From a virus: 22,475 bases of DNA. The notes under the pieces were generated by a model that saw nothing but the letters and a program-made list of their open reading frames with translations, was not told the DNA's origin and ran no database searches. Positions 1-8,473 of this stretch are shown piece after piece (the first letter of the stretch is position 1; each line of letters begins with the position of its first letter). The translations under genes were made by a program, and so were the position numbers. The DNA lies in IMG/VR virus record IMGVR_UViG_3300023301_000124, positions 1 to 22,475 of that record. One strand, written 5' to 3'.

Positions 1-1643
1 TTGGTATAGAATCTACTGAGAAGAATACCATGAGGGTAGCAGATGTAATCACCACAGCAGTTACATCTGCTAATACCAATATATATGACTTGGCAGAAGC
101 GATGAAATATTCTATATCCACTGCTAAAGATCTTAATGTATCTCTGGAAGAGACCGCGGCTATGGTAATGATGGCGGGTGATGCGGGTATCCAGGGTTCT
201 ATGGCTGGTACTGCTGTAGAAAATATGCTTAGGTATGTTACCAGGGCTTCAGATGAAAGTAGAACTGGTAGATCGGGTAAAGCTTTAGACAAATTAGGTT
301 TAGGCCCCGAAGATTTAAAAGATGCCAACGGTGATTTACTAGCAATGTCTCCATTACTTAAAACCATATTCAATCAGGTTCAAGGTATGGGTAATGCTGA
401 TAAGCAAAACATATTAACAGATTTATTTGGGGTTAGGGGTAAAAGGGCTGCATCTATTAACCTTAGAAACCTAGATGACCTTGATCGTTATATAAATAAA
501 CTTAATACCAAGGCTACGGGTAAAGCTACTCAGAACCTTGAATCTATGATGGATACCCTACAAGGTGCTGGTATACAATTATCATCCACCTGGGAATCCT
601 TTCAGATTGCATTCACAGAAGCTTTAGAACCAATATTAAAACCCTTACTTCAAGGGATTACCCACTTACTTAAAGTAGTAACCCGATTAATTGAAACCCC
701 AGTTGGTAAATGGCTTACCGTTCTAGCAGCTGGGGGTATAGTAGCTAAGACAGCTATGATGGGTTATAAGGCTATAGTTCTAAGCCTTAGGTTATTACAC
801 ATGGATACCGGTAATTCAGCTGCTACTATGGCCGGTAGAACTGTATCAGGTTATAATGCTATGACAGCAGCCGCCACTAAATATGGGGCAACAGCTGCTG
901 CTGCTGGAAGACCCGGATTCTTTGCTCGGTCTATGGGATATGGGGGTAGTGCAAAAGCTAATGCTAAAACAGGTAGATATAGTAATAAAACCGGTAAGTT
1001 TATACCCACCGGGGTAGGCAATAGGTATAGTGGTATGGCCAAAAAAGGTAAATCCGTGGGCGGTAAAATGGGTGGCTTAGGTAAACTGGGTAAATTTGCT
1101 GGTAAGGGCATGGGACTTGGTATGTTAGGTGGAGCTGCTTTATCTATGGGGGGTGGAGCTGTAGGGGGAGATTTAGGTAATGCAATGTCTATAGGGGGTA
1201 ATGCTATAGGTATGGCTGGTACCGGAGCAATGTTGGGTTCTTTCCTATTACCCGGAATAGGAACAGCAGTAGGAGCAATAGTTGGTGGGGTAGGTAGTTT
1301 AGCTTACGAACTATATAGCCAACTATCAGATACAGCGGATGAAGTAGAAGATGCTAAGGACGAAGCTAAAACGGTAGCACTTAGGCCAGAAGGTAAAGCA
1401 GCTAATTGGGCTAATAAGGCTAAGACAGTTTTGGGTATGTATGAGGGAGAAAAAATATATGGTAGGGGATTAAATCCAAACATGATGGATGCAACTACTA
1501 GGGGTGGTGCTAATGAATTTGCTGGAGTGGGTATACCCACTCCACAAACCAATATAGTTATCATGGTTGATGGTAAAAAGGCTATGGAAAGAACAGTAAC
1601 AGAAAGTTATTATAAAACATTAATTGATTTAGGGACATTCTAA
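1..1643 (+). CDS. Phage tail tape measure protein (5'-truncated by window edge)
   Basis: Tape measure proteins fill the tail tube, set its length and help DNA cross the host envelope. The reading frame is open from base 3, so the ATG at 30 is internal and the gene starts upstream of the window. The first ~150 visible residues resemble the conserved TP901-type tape measure domain (helical, with an ETAAMVMMAGDAGIQGS block and a following LFGVRG segment). A hydrophobic helix follows (near VGKWLTVLAAGGIVAKTAMM), then a long Gly/Lys-rich stretch and a Gly/Ala-rich hydrophobic segment (about nt 1050-1310, with GMLGGAALSMGGGAVGG) that could insert in a membrane. The C-terminus is acidic and then compact. 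It overlaps the next gene by one base (TAATG). It heads the tail operon, the usual place for this gene. Family confidence is high; total length is unknown. Confidence 0.9.
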   Translation, partial: GIESTEKNTMRVADVITTAVTSANTNIYDLAEAMKYSISTAKDLNVSLEETAAMVMMAGDAGIQGSMAGTAVENMLRYVTRASDESRTGRSGKALDKLGLGPEDLKDANGDLLAMSPLLKTIFNQVQGMGNADKQNILTDLFGVRGKRAASINLRNLDDLDRYINKLNTKATGKATQNLESMMDTLQGAGIQLSSTWESFQIAFTEALEPILKPLLQGITHLLKVVTRLIETPVGKWLTVLAAGGIVAKTAMMGYKAIVLSLRLLHMDTGNSAATMAGRTVSGYNAMTAAATKYGATAAAAGRPGFFARSMGYGGSAKANAKTGRYSNKTGKFIPTGVGNRYSGMAKKGKSVGGKMGGLGKLGKFAGKGMGLGMLGGAALSMGGGAVGGDLGNAMSIGGNAIGMAGTGAMLGSFLLPGIGTAVGAIVGGVGSLAYELYSQLSDTADEVEDAKDEAKTVALRPEGKAANWANKAKTVLGMYEGEKIYGRGLNPNMMDATTRGGANEFAGVGIPTPQTNIVIMVDGKKAMERTVTESYYKTLIDLGTF

Positions 1644-2527
1644 TGGCAAAGTATATACCAAAAATAGCAAAAACAGCAGAATCAGAAATATTAAACTATG
1701 TACCATCAAATGATGTAGAAGAGGTGGTTTCTTATGTTTCAAAAGCTATGAGAGCTAAGATTATCTTAGATAGGTATACTAGGGGGTTTGAAAAGGTGGA
1801 AAGGAAAGGACCTTTAGAATCTTATGATAATGGGCCTAAAGGAGGTGAGCCTAGAATAACAGAAAAGCTATTAACCCCTCGGAAACAGGTTGACGGGTAT
1901 ACTTCAGAAGCACCTAGACTCTCTAGAGTACCCGATGTAATTAAAGATTATATTTCCATAGTAGATATAGATTATGATCCTTCTAGACACAATGATAGTA
2001 GGTATTATTCCTATCTCCAATTACCCTTTGTACCTCAAACTTTAGATTATGCACCCCAGTCTAAATTTGTAGGTATAGCTTCATTTGGAAATAATAATCC
2101 CATATATCATTACACAGGTTCAGAAGATACCTTAACATTTGTCATTGATTGGTTTAGTGAAAGGAATGATAGAGAAGATGTTATATTCAATTGTAGGTGG
2201 GTGGAGGCATTAACTAAATCAGATGCTTATGATGAACCACCTCACAGAGTTAAAGTAGTATGGGGAGGTTTGAACAGCATAGAAACAAGTGGTTTTAATT
2301 TTAATCCAGAAACATTATTTGGCGATTCGGTATGGGTATTAGTAGATGCACCCTACAAACTATCCCAATTTAATAGGGGTTATATGGATCCCCAAAGTAA
2401 ACAATTTGTATCTACTAATATGTTACCTCAACAAGCTTTACAAACGGTAACATTTAAAAGGTTGACCACATATAACCGTAGTAGTAAAGATATTATAGGT
2501 AATATGGGTACTCAAAAAAATAAGTAA
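1643..2527 (+). CDS. Tail tube-initiator / CIS-tube-like baseplate protein
   Basis: This 294-residue protein lies directly after the tape measure gene and before a LysM gene. Its core (about residues 125-280) runs LQLPFVPQTLDYAP, then YHYTGSEDTLTFVIDWFS, CRWVEALTKSDAY, KVVWGG, a VLVDAPYKLSQF strand, LPQQA and a final KRLTTYNRSS segment. That order and spacing match my memory of the contractile-injection-system tube protein domain found in LysM-linked proteins such as Afp7/PVC7, which joins tube to baseplate hub. The N-terminal ~110 residues are charged and unrecognised. The likely role is to bridge tail tube and central hub. In relatives the tube domain and LysM are fused; here the LysM is a separate gene one base downstream. 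Assignment rests on motif resemblance and position. Confidence 0.6.
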   Translation: MAKYIPKIAKTAESEILNYVPSNDVEEVVSYVSKAMRAKIILDRYTRGFEKVERKGPLESYDNGPKGGEPRITEKLLTPRKQVDGYTSEAPRLSRVPDVIKDYISIVDIDYDPSRHNDSRYYSYLQLPFVPQTLDYAPQSKFVGIASFGNNNPIYHYTGSEDTLTFVIDWFSERNDREDVIFNCRWVEALTKSDAYDEPPHRVKVVWGGLNSIETSGFNFNPETLFGDSVWVLVDAPYKLSQFNRGYMDPQSKQFVSTNMLPQQALQTVTFKRLTTYNRSSKDIIGNMGTQKNK

Positions 2528-2528
2528 T

Positions 2529-2798
2529 ATGAAAGAAGGATTATATAATAAGGGTTATATAGTTAACTATCCCGATGATGAGCAATCATTACAAAGGGAT
2601 TTGTTGTTGTATAAAGAAGATATAGAAGATAAATCTTATATGGTAGTTGAAGGTGATACACTTACTTCTATTGCATATAAATTCTATAAATCACCTTTAA
2701 AATGGTATGTGATTGCTGATGTGAATGAGATAGTGAATCCTTTTAATCTTAAGATCGGGGATGAAATAGTTATACCCAATCTAAATAACTACGAATAA
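2529..2798 (+). CDS. Small LysM-domain baseplate protein
   Basis: An 89-residue protein whose C-terminal half (about 37-85) is a single LysM domain: YMVVEGDTLTSIAYKFY, then KWYVIADVNEI, then NLKIGDEIVIPNL at the end. In phage baseplates such LysM modules (as in XkdP/gpX-like proteins and T4 gp53) mostly serve assembly at the hub/wedge interface rather than binding peptidoglycan. The N-terminal 36 residues are acidic and probably form an extension that docks on a neighbour. The gene begins one base after the previous stop and overlaps the following start by one base (TAATG), so it is probably translationally coupled and made in similar amounts. There is no signal peptide or membrane segment. 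Confidence 0.75.
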   Translation: MKEGLYNKGYIVNYPDDEQSLQRDLLLYKEDIEDKSYMVVEGDTLTSIAYKFYKSPLKWYVIADVNEIVNPFNLKIGDEIVIPNLNNYE

Positions 2799-4654
2799 TG
2801 ACTATAGAAGAATTAGCAAATATGGAGTATCCTTTGGGTATGCCAATAGCTTGGGTCTTTGATCCAAATGGTAATATGCTAAAGGATAAAGAAGGTAGGC
2901 CCATATCTAGGTACCTTACCGAATTTGAGTATACCTATGATGAAGAGGAAGATGATCAGTGTAGCATGACTTTTCAATTTGATGCTATAGAGAAATATGA
3001 CCTACCTTATTTTGATCATGATATTATCCTATTAGTTCAATGGGGATTTATAACCCCAGGGGGAGAAGTAATTAAAGGACCTAAACGTAAAGTAGCTGTT
3101 AGGGATATTACTACTGATTATTCACAAAAAGGTTTTACACTCACCTTAGAGTGTACAGATTTAGTAGCTTACTTAAAAGCTTATAACTCAAGGACAATAC
3201 GTAAAGGAGGTTTAATTGGTAAAATACATAATAATTTCTTAGGTTATATTAAGGAGTTAGTTAATGGTCAATTTACAGCCACCGTAACAAATGATAAAAA
3301 ATCTGTTCACTTTAATAGTAGGGGAGGTACTACAGTATCTGATTATGACCCGGTGGAGAACAAGATGAAAAATTCTGTAAGAGATGCTACTGCTATTGGG
3401 GATAAATTTTACTATGAACTCCATAGTAGAGAGGTTATTAAGGGTAAAGGTAAATCGGTAGATAATGGTATAAGAGAACTCTTAGAAGGTATGAAAGGTA
3501 TATCTAATGGTGAACCCGCTAACCTCGTATTAGATGGTACTGATGACAACATAAGTATCAGACCACGTAACTTTGATCAAAAACTATTTAAGGCTTTTTT
3601 GTGGCAAAATGGATTAAGGAATTTTATTGATTTCCAGAATAAAACAGATACCAGGAAGGTAGAAGAAGATAAAGCAACCTCAAGTGATATAAACCCATAT
3701 AATAAGGAATCAGAAACTACACAGGTTAACTATGCTGATTCAGAAGAAGAAGAGGGTATACAAGAACTTGCTTCTGTTTATGAACTAGGAGCTATGGATA
3801 GCCAAGAGAAAGAAGAGGAAATAGCTAGGAAAAAGATAGGTAAATTATTGAAAATTATAAAGAGCGATGGTATACCTAAAGAGGAAGAGGAAGGCTATAA
3901 TAAAGTATTAGGAGAATATAAGGAAACTCTTAAGATAGAGAGGGATCGAAAAGAGGATAGTTTAAAGTATGTTGGATTCGCTGATCAATTACTTGACAAC
4001 TATAAATATAATATGGATAACCCAACAGAACAAGAAGAACCCGGAAACCTTACCTATTCGGGGTCTTTGGATATTGAAAATAAAGGGGGTTCAGGTGATA
4101 TATACATACCTGAAAAATTAAAATTTAAAGTAGAGGCATCAGCAATTCTAAACGACCCAGGTTTTGAGGATGAATTAGATAATAGGAAAAAGGAATTAAA
4201 CGAGAAATATAAAAAATTATTTAATAAAGGTATCGAAAAGATACAGAGAAAACATGAGGCTTCAGCTACGGTAATGGGTGATCCTTCTTTAATAAAGGCA
4301 AGGACTTATGGATTCTTCGGTTTATCAAAGAAGGATTCTGGTAAATGGTACTGTAATAGAGTAACACATAAGATCAGTACTGGTAATGGTTATGTATGCC
4401 AACTAGATTTATTAAAGAAACCTAAAACCATAGGGGTTGTAGAGTTGAAATTTAAAGAGAAGAGGGAATTACTTTCTGAAGATGAGATATTAAACCTTAA
4501 TAGGTATTTATCAAGTGAAGTAAAGATAGTATCTAAAGGTACTGGTAAATTAACATCAGAAGAACTTAAAGATGTAGAGACTGATACACTCCGGGGTATT
4601 AATGATAGGATAGAAGTACTTAATGCTTCAGATGATTATAAAACAGAACAATGA
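2798..4654 (+). CDS. Baseplate hub protein (gp27/gpD-like) with charged insertion
   Basis: At 618 residues this is the likely central hub that connects the tail tube to the spike, as T4 gp27 and P2 gpD do. The first ~180 residues have the beta-rich pattern expected of a hub: an N-terminal strand pair, a short acidic loop (YDEEEDDQ), a QWGFITPGG turn, and VRDITTDYSQKGFTLTLECTDL, which is typical of late-control/hub domain strands. The last ~120 residues contain a second beta domain (GFFGLSKKDSGKWYCNRVTH, then YVCQLDLLKKPK), also usual for hub proteins. Between about residues 287 and 415 is a long Glu/Lys-rich, probably helical insertion that hubs normally lack. It is flanked by the LysM gene and the spike gene, and it overlaps the latter by four bases (ATGA). 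Confidence 0.75.
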   Translation: MTIEELANMEYPLGMPIAWVFDPNGNMLKDKEGRPISRYLTEFEYTYDEEEDDQCSMTFQFDAIEKYDLPYFDHDIILLVQWGFITPGGEVIKGPKRKVAVRDITTDYSQKGFTLTLECTDLVAYLKAYNSRTIRKGGLIGKIHNNFLGYIKELVNGQFTATVTNDKKSVHFNSRGGTTVSDYDPVENKMKNSVRDATAIGDKFYYELHSREVIKGKGKSVDNGIRELLEGMKGISNGEPANLVLDGTDDNISIRPRNFDQKLFKAFLWQNGLRNFIDFQNKTDTRKVEEDKATSSDINPYNKESETTQVNYADSEEEEGIQELASVYELGAMDSQEKEEEIARKKIGKLLKIIKSDGIPKEEEEGYNKVLGEYKETLKIERDRKEDSLKYVGFADQLLDNYKYNMDNPTEQEEPGNLTYSGSLDIENKGGSGDIYIPEKLKFKVEASAILNDPGFEDELDNRKKELNEKYKKLFNKGIEKIQRKHEASATVMGDPSLIKARTYGFFGLSKKDSGKWYCNRVTHKISTGNGYVCQLDLLKKPKTIGVVELKFKEKRELLSEDEILNLNRYLSSEVKIVSKGTGKLTSEELKDVETDTLRGINDRIEVLNASDDYKTEQ

Positions 4655-5388
4655 AAGGACCTAGATTTAAAGATACAATTTGGCATAAGATATCCCTATA
4701 TGGTTTAGAGATAATAGGGAAATACTATGGGAGTTATAGAGCATTCGTTTATGATAATGTAGACCCTTTAGATATGAACAGACTACAGTTAATCATACCC
4801 ACCTTAAATGAAAAGATAGTAGACCCCACCTGGGCATTTCCAAAGAACTGTTGGGGGGGTAAAGATTATGGGGTTAACCTATTACCCCGTAAAGCGGATG
4901 TAGTTTGGGTGGAATTTCAAAATGGTGATGCTAACTTTCCTATATGGACTCATGCGGGTTATGCTAAGAATGAGAAACCAAAAGAATTTTCTACTCCAAA
5001 TCATTATGGATTTAAAACTCCCCGAGGATCATTGGTATTAATTAATGATGTTAAGGATGAAGAGGAAATCCTAGTGAGATTGAATAATGGGAAAGAGTGG
5101 GTAAAAATAAATAAAGAACAATTAGAGATAGAAGCTAAGCTAATAAAGCTTGGGGCTAACGGGGATGAGAAAGCTGTAATGGGTGAAACCCTGTTATCAA
5201 AACTAGAAAACCTTTCAGATAAATTAGATGGTACCTACAATGCTATTATAAAACATAAACACACTAGTTCTAATAAGCCCCCTTCTCCGGATGATTTAAT
5301 AATATTTAAAAGAATACAATCAGAAGTCAAAGGTATAAAAGATAAACTTCCAGGTTTTTTAAGTGGAAAAGTAAAAATAGATAAGTAA
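4651..5388 (+). CDS. Baseplate spike protein (gp5/gpV-like, OB fold)
   Basis: A 245-residue central spike protein. About residues 25-115 form the OB-fold of the gp5/gpV/VgrG family: GSYRAFVYDNVDPLDMNRLQ, a PTWAFPKNCWGGKDYG segment, then LPRKADVVWVEFQNGD and PIWTHAGY. These resemble the conserved pattern of polar residues followed by a valve-like GD..FPIWTG motif. After it come short repeated strands (WVKINKEQLEIEAKLIKLGA) that would build a trimeric beta-prism. Near the end is an HxH pair (H202 and H204), reminiscent of the metal-binding HxH in phage spike tips. No lysozyme domain is present, unlike T4 gp5, so peptidoglycan digestion must come from elsewhere if it is needed. The start overlaps the hub stop as ATGA. 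Confidence 0.8.
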   Translation: MKGPRFKDTIWHKISLYGLEIIGKYYGSYRAFVYDNVDPLDMNRLQLIIPTLNEKIVDPTWAFPKNCWGGKDYGVNLLPRKADVVWVEFQNGDANFPIWTHAGYAKNEKPKEFSTPNHYGFKTPRGSLVLINDVKDEEEILVRLNNGKEWVKINKEQLEIEAKLIKLGANGDEKAVMGETLLSKLENLSDKLDGTYNAIIKHKHTSSNKPPSPDDLIIFKRIQSEVKGIKDKLPGFLSGKVKIDK

Positions 5389-5783
5389 TGAGCACCAAAA
5401 ATAAATTTATAGGTTCGGGCATAATTTTTCCCATTAAATTAAACCAAAGGGGTAGGCCTGAAATTATAGGTGATAAGACACTTATAGAGGCTTCTATTAC
5501 TATGGTACTTAATTGGAGGATAAGAACCAGGTATTTCAATGAGGCTTTTGGTAGTAGGTTAGAAGATATCCTAGAAGAACCGGATGATTCTATTACTAAA
5601 GCTTTATTAAGGTTTTTTATAAATGAGTCAATAGCTAAGTGGGAGAAGAGGGTGGATATAGGTAAGATAGACTTATTTAGTCCAGGACCAAATAGAATAG
5701 ATGCAAGATTATTCTATAGAATTAAGAATACTAAAGATGAGGACGTAATGATATTTCCTTTTTACAAATCTATCAATTATTAA
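5388..5783 (+). CDS. Baseplate wedge protein, gp25-like
   Basis: A 131-residue member of the GPW/gp25 family, the small wedge subunit that contacts the sheath and nucleates its polymerisation. Diagnostic features are a central SITMVLNWRIRTRYFNEAFG block ending in FGSRL (residues 54-58), the EEPDD turn just after it, a following long helix (ITKALLRFFINESIAKWEKR) and a terminal beta pair (IDARLFYRIKN). The length matches the family. The FGS.L motif after an Arg-containing helix is the part I rely on most. It overlaps the spike gene by one base (TAATG) and sits directly before the gp6/J-like gene, the order seen in P2 (W before J) and in contractile injection systems. Confidence 0.88.
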   Translation: MSTKNKFIGSGIIFPIKLNQRGRPEIIGDKTLIEASITMVLNWRIRTRYFNEAFGSRLEDILEEPDDSITKALLRFFINESIAKWEKRVDIGKIDLFSPGPNRIDARLFYRIKNTKDEDVMIFPFYKSINY

Positions 5784-5786
5784 AAC

Positions 5787-7469
5787 ATGGCTTTAAAAAA
5801 TCAATGGGTAGGATATTTAGATAGAAGCTACCAACAAATAAAGGCATCTCTTTTAAAGAGACTGGGTGAAACAGTACCAGAAGTCACAGATCACTCGGAA
5901 TCTAATATTCTGGTAGTGATCATATCTATGTTTTCAGGTATCACCGAGCAATTGGGTTATTATGTAGATAACATGGCTAGGGAAGCTTTCATCAGTACTG
6001 CCAGGAGATTTTCTAGTATGGTTAAACTAACCAAGCTAATTGATTATAGGATCAAAGCTGCTATCCCGGCTAGCGTTGATTTAAACCTTAGACTACCAGA
6101 ACCTTTAGTTTTCGTAATCCCGGGAGCCACTTCATTTACCATACCCTCCGGAACAGAATTTACTTCTACAAATAGTATACCCTTTATAACAACAAGTGAT
6201 CATATTATAACCGAGGGGGGTTTAAACATATTACCCTTGGTTCAAAAAACAGAAGTAGGTAATTTTTTTATAGGTAATACTACAGGAGCAATAGATCAGG
6301 AATATAAATTACCTGAAGGTTATGTACACAACAGTTTACTACTATCAGTTGGGGGTGATATATGGGAAAGAAGAGATACCTTAGGTAGGAGTAACCCTTT
6401 AGATAATCATTATATAGTTGAGATGTCAGAGGATAAAAAGGCATTTATAGAATTTGGAGATGACATCAACGGTAGGGTACCTTTGGGTAACCAGGAGCTA
6501 AGGGGGGATTTATATGAAACTAAAGGTAGTGAAGGTAATATAAATGCTGACACCCTAAATTCTTATTCATTTGATTTTGGCCAATACATAGAGGGTAGCA
6601 GTATTACAGTGATAAACGAATTAGATGCTGTAGGGGGAACAGATTATGAAAGTATAGAAAGAATAAGGAGATCAGCCCCATTATCTTTAAGAACACTGGA
6701 TAGGGCGGTAACCACACAAGATTTTAGGGACGTGGCTAAATTAGCACCTGGGGTTGATAAGGTAGATTTATCATATAACTGTGGGGAGAAAGCTAGAATA
6801 TATATAGCACCAAACGGTGGGGGTATAGCACAAAGTATCCTATTGGCAGATACCCACGAATTTATAAAGGAACGTAGGGTTTTAAACTTGAGGCATTTAG
6901 TATTAGCTGCTGGACAAAGTAAAATCTATATTAAGATAACGGCCAAAGCTAAATTCAGAAGGGATATTATATCTACCAAGGATGATATAATCCGGGCTTT
7001 ATTAACCGAATACTCTTATGATAATTCGGATATCAATAGAGCAGTAAGAGCTTCCGATATTATAGCACTGGTAGATAACCTAGAGAAGGTAGAATACCTA
7101 TCCCTTGATAAACTATATATGATACCTTTCTTCAGGGCTATAGACCATAACGTTGAACTAAATAAAACATTCGAAACACTTGAAAAAAGTGAATCCATAA
7201 ACCACTGGCAAATTAAATACTATGGTGCTACCTTTAAATTATTTAAGGATTATGCTTATGTGGGTGATGTAAATATAGGTGATAACTATGTAGACCCAGA
7301 CAATAATTTCAGGATAACTTTAGGACAGGGTAATTATGTTAATGGCCAAGAGTGGGAGTTTACAACCTACCCATATAATAACAATATAGAAACCGATGAT
7401 TTCACTATACCAGTAACTACACTGGCTAACCTAGATATTACGGTCAATGAAACATTAATAGTTAACTAA
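5787..7469 (+). CDS. Baseplate wedge protein J / gp6-like
   Basis: A 560-residue protein of the Baseplate_J family, which dimerises to form the ring of the wedge around the hub. Features seen in order are an N-terminal helical region (YQQIKASLLKRLGETVPEVT, then SMFSGITEQLGYYVDNMARE), a VIPGATSFTIPSGTEFTS segment typical of J proteins, IEFGDDINGRVPLGNQ, the AVGGTDYESIERIRRSAPLS block with TTQDFRDVAKLAPGVDKVD (the most diagnostic part), and a GGIAQSILL-containing domain. The last ~100 residues look like an extra beta-rich domain compared with short P2-type J proteins. It starts three bases after the gp25-like stop without a recognisable Shine-Dalgarno sequence (taaaacATG). Confidence 0.88.
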   Translation: MALKNQWVGYLDRSYQQIKASLLKRLGETVPEVTDHSESNILVVIISMFSGITEQLGYYVDNMAREAFISTARRFSSMVKLTKLIDYRIKAAIPASVDLNLRLPEPLVFVIPGATSFTIPSGTEFTSTNSIPFITTSDHIITEGGLNILPLVQKTEVGNFFIGNTTGAIDQEYKLPEGYVHNSLLLSVGGDIWERRDTLGRSNPLDNHYIVEMSEDKKAFIEFGDDINGRVPLGNQELRGDLYETKGSEGNINADTLNSYSFDFGQYIEGSSITVINELDAVGGTDYESIERIRRSAPLSLRTLDRAVTTQDFRDVAKLAPGVDKVDLSYNCGEKARIYIAPNGGGIAQSILLADTHEFIKERRVLNLRHLVLAAGQSKIYIKITAKAKFRRDIISTKDDIIRALLTEYSYDNSDINRAVRASDIIALVDNLEKVEYLSLDKLYMIPFFRAIDHNVELNKTFETLEKSESINHWQIKYYGATFKLFKDYAYVGDVNIGDNYVDPDNNFRITLGQGNYVNGQEWEFTTYPYNNNIETDDFTIPVTTLANLDITVNETLIVN

Positions 7470-7470
7470 G

Positions 7471-8463
7471 ATGGCAAAAACTAATTATTGTAATGCAGAT
7501 TTTGATGGTAGGGATTTTGATGACCAGGATTTTGAAACCGCCTATGGTGGCTATGACTTTAAATTCAGGTCCTATCTATTTTCTCTACTACCGGTTTTCT
7601 TTAAAAAGAATGATTCTTATAAAGATACCAATGATCAGGGGTTACTTGAAAGATACTTATCTGTATTCGGTACAGAATTAGATGCTGAAGTAGTACCAGC
7701 CATACATTGTTATATGAATGCTATAGATGCACGCCAATGTAATCCTAAATTCTTAAACCATATATCAGACACAGTAGGTAACCCTCCCGATATATTTCAG
7801 GACGAGGAAGTATATAGGAACTTATTAAGTTATATAGTTACCTTCTATAAAATAAAGGGGACGGTTAAGTCTTATAAGTTATTCTTTGCTATCTTAGGAT
7901 TCAATATAGAAATAGAAGAATTACCTCACGAAGATGATGATTCATTTTATGATAGTGGGGCAGAATATGATACTGGAGAAGAAAGGCATACTTATGATAG
8001 GAATGCCTGTTTAGTTTGCTATTACTATAATATCAATATAAGTTCCTTAGACCCTACCGAACCCTTAATATTATCTACCTCAACCCTAGATAAACTAAGG
8101 CGGGCAATAGAATTTAATGAACCCATAAATTGTAAATTAGGTACCTTTACCTCAACCTTAAATCTATTCAGTGAACTTAACACATCAACAGATCCCGAAA
8201 TTATATTAACCTGGGTAGATCATATAGTGGTAAAGGGAAGCTTTGGGCAATTAAACAAACCCATAGATAACTCAAGGGTATCGGAGGACGGTACTCAATT
8301 AGTATTTAGTACAACATTAACTGAAAATGATTTTGATGGTAACATAACTGGGGCAGAGTTAAAAAACATATCGATGAATTATTTAATGGCTACTAAATCG
8401 GGATTAAATATAGTAAAGGATTCCGAATCACGGGTTAGAATAAGTTGGACAATCAATATATAA
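7471..8463 (+). CDS. Tail protein I-like baseplate wedge protein
   Basis: A 330-residue protein matching the P2 gpI (Tail_P2_I) family, which partners J in the wedge and corresponds roughly to the middle of T4 gp7. The recognisable part is about residues 30-150: YLFSLLPVFFKKND, LLERYLSVFGTELDAEVVPA, FLNHISDTVGNP and then YRNLLSYIVTFYKIKGTVKS with YKLFFAILGFNIEIEEL. The RN...YI..Y..KGT..s...L...LG pattern is characteristic of this family. The C-terminal half (about 170-330) is beta-rich, unrecognised, and longer than in P2 gpI; it may form the peripheral part that receives fibres. The N-terminus is Asp-rich with repeated DFDG/DFDD units. Its start lies one base after the J-like stop. Confidence 0.8.
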   Translation: MAKTNYCNADFDGRDFDDQDFETAYGGYDFKFRSYLFSLLPVFFKKNDSYKDTNDQGLLERYLSVFGTELDAEVVPAIHCYMNAIDARQCNPKFLNHISDTVGNPPDIFQDEEVYRNLLSYIVTFYKIKGTVKSYKLFFAILGFNIEIEELPHEDDDSFYDSGAEYDTGEERHTYDRNACLVCYYYNINISSLDPTEPLILSTSTLDKLRRAIEFNEPINCKLGTFTSTLNLFSELNTSTDPEIILTWVDHIVVKGSFGQLNKPIDNSRVSEDGTQLVFSTTLTENDFDGNITGAELKNISMNYLMATKSGLNIVKDSESRVRISWTINI

Positions 8464-8473
8464 CAATAAAATT

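Noticed and set aside
851-1111. Open frame on the - strand within the tape measure gene
   Set aside because: It is a shadow of the Gly/Ala-rich coding sequence, with Pro/Leu-rich low-complexity product and no start context.
30-1643. ATG at 30 as the true start of the tape measure gene
   Set aside because: The frame stays open to base 3 and the sequence begins in the middle of the conserved domain, so the gene is truncated by the window.
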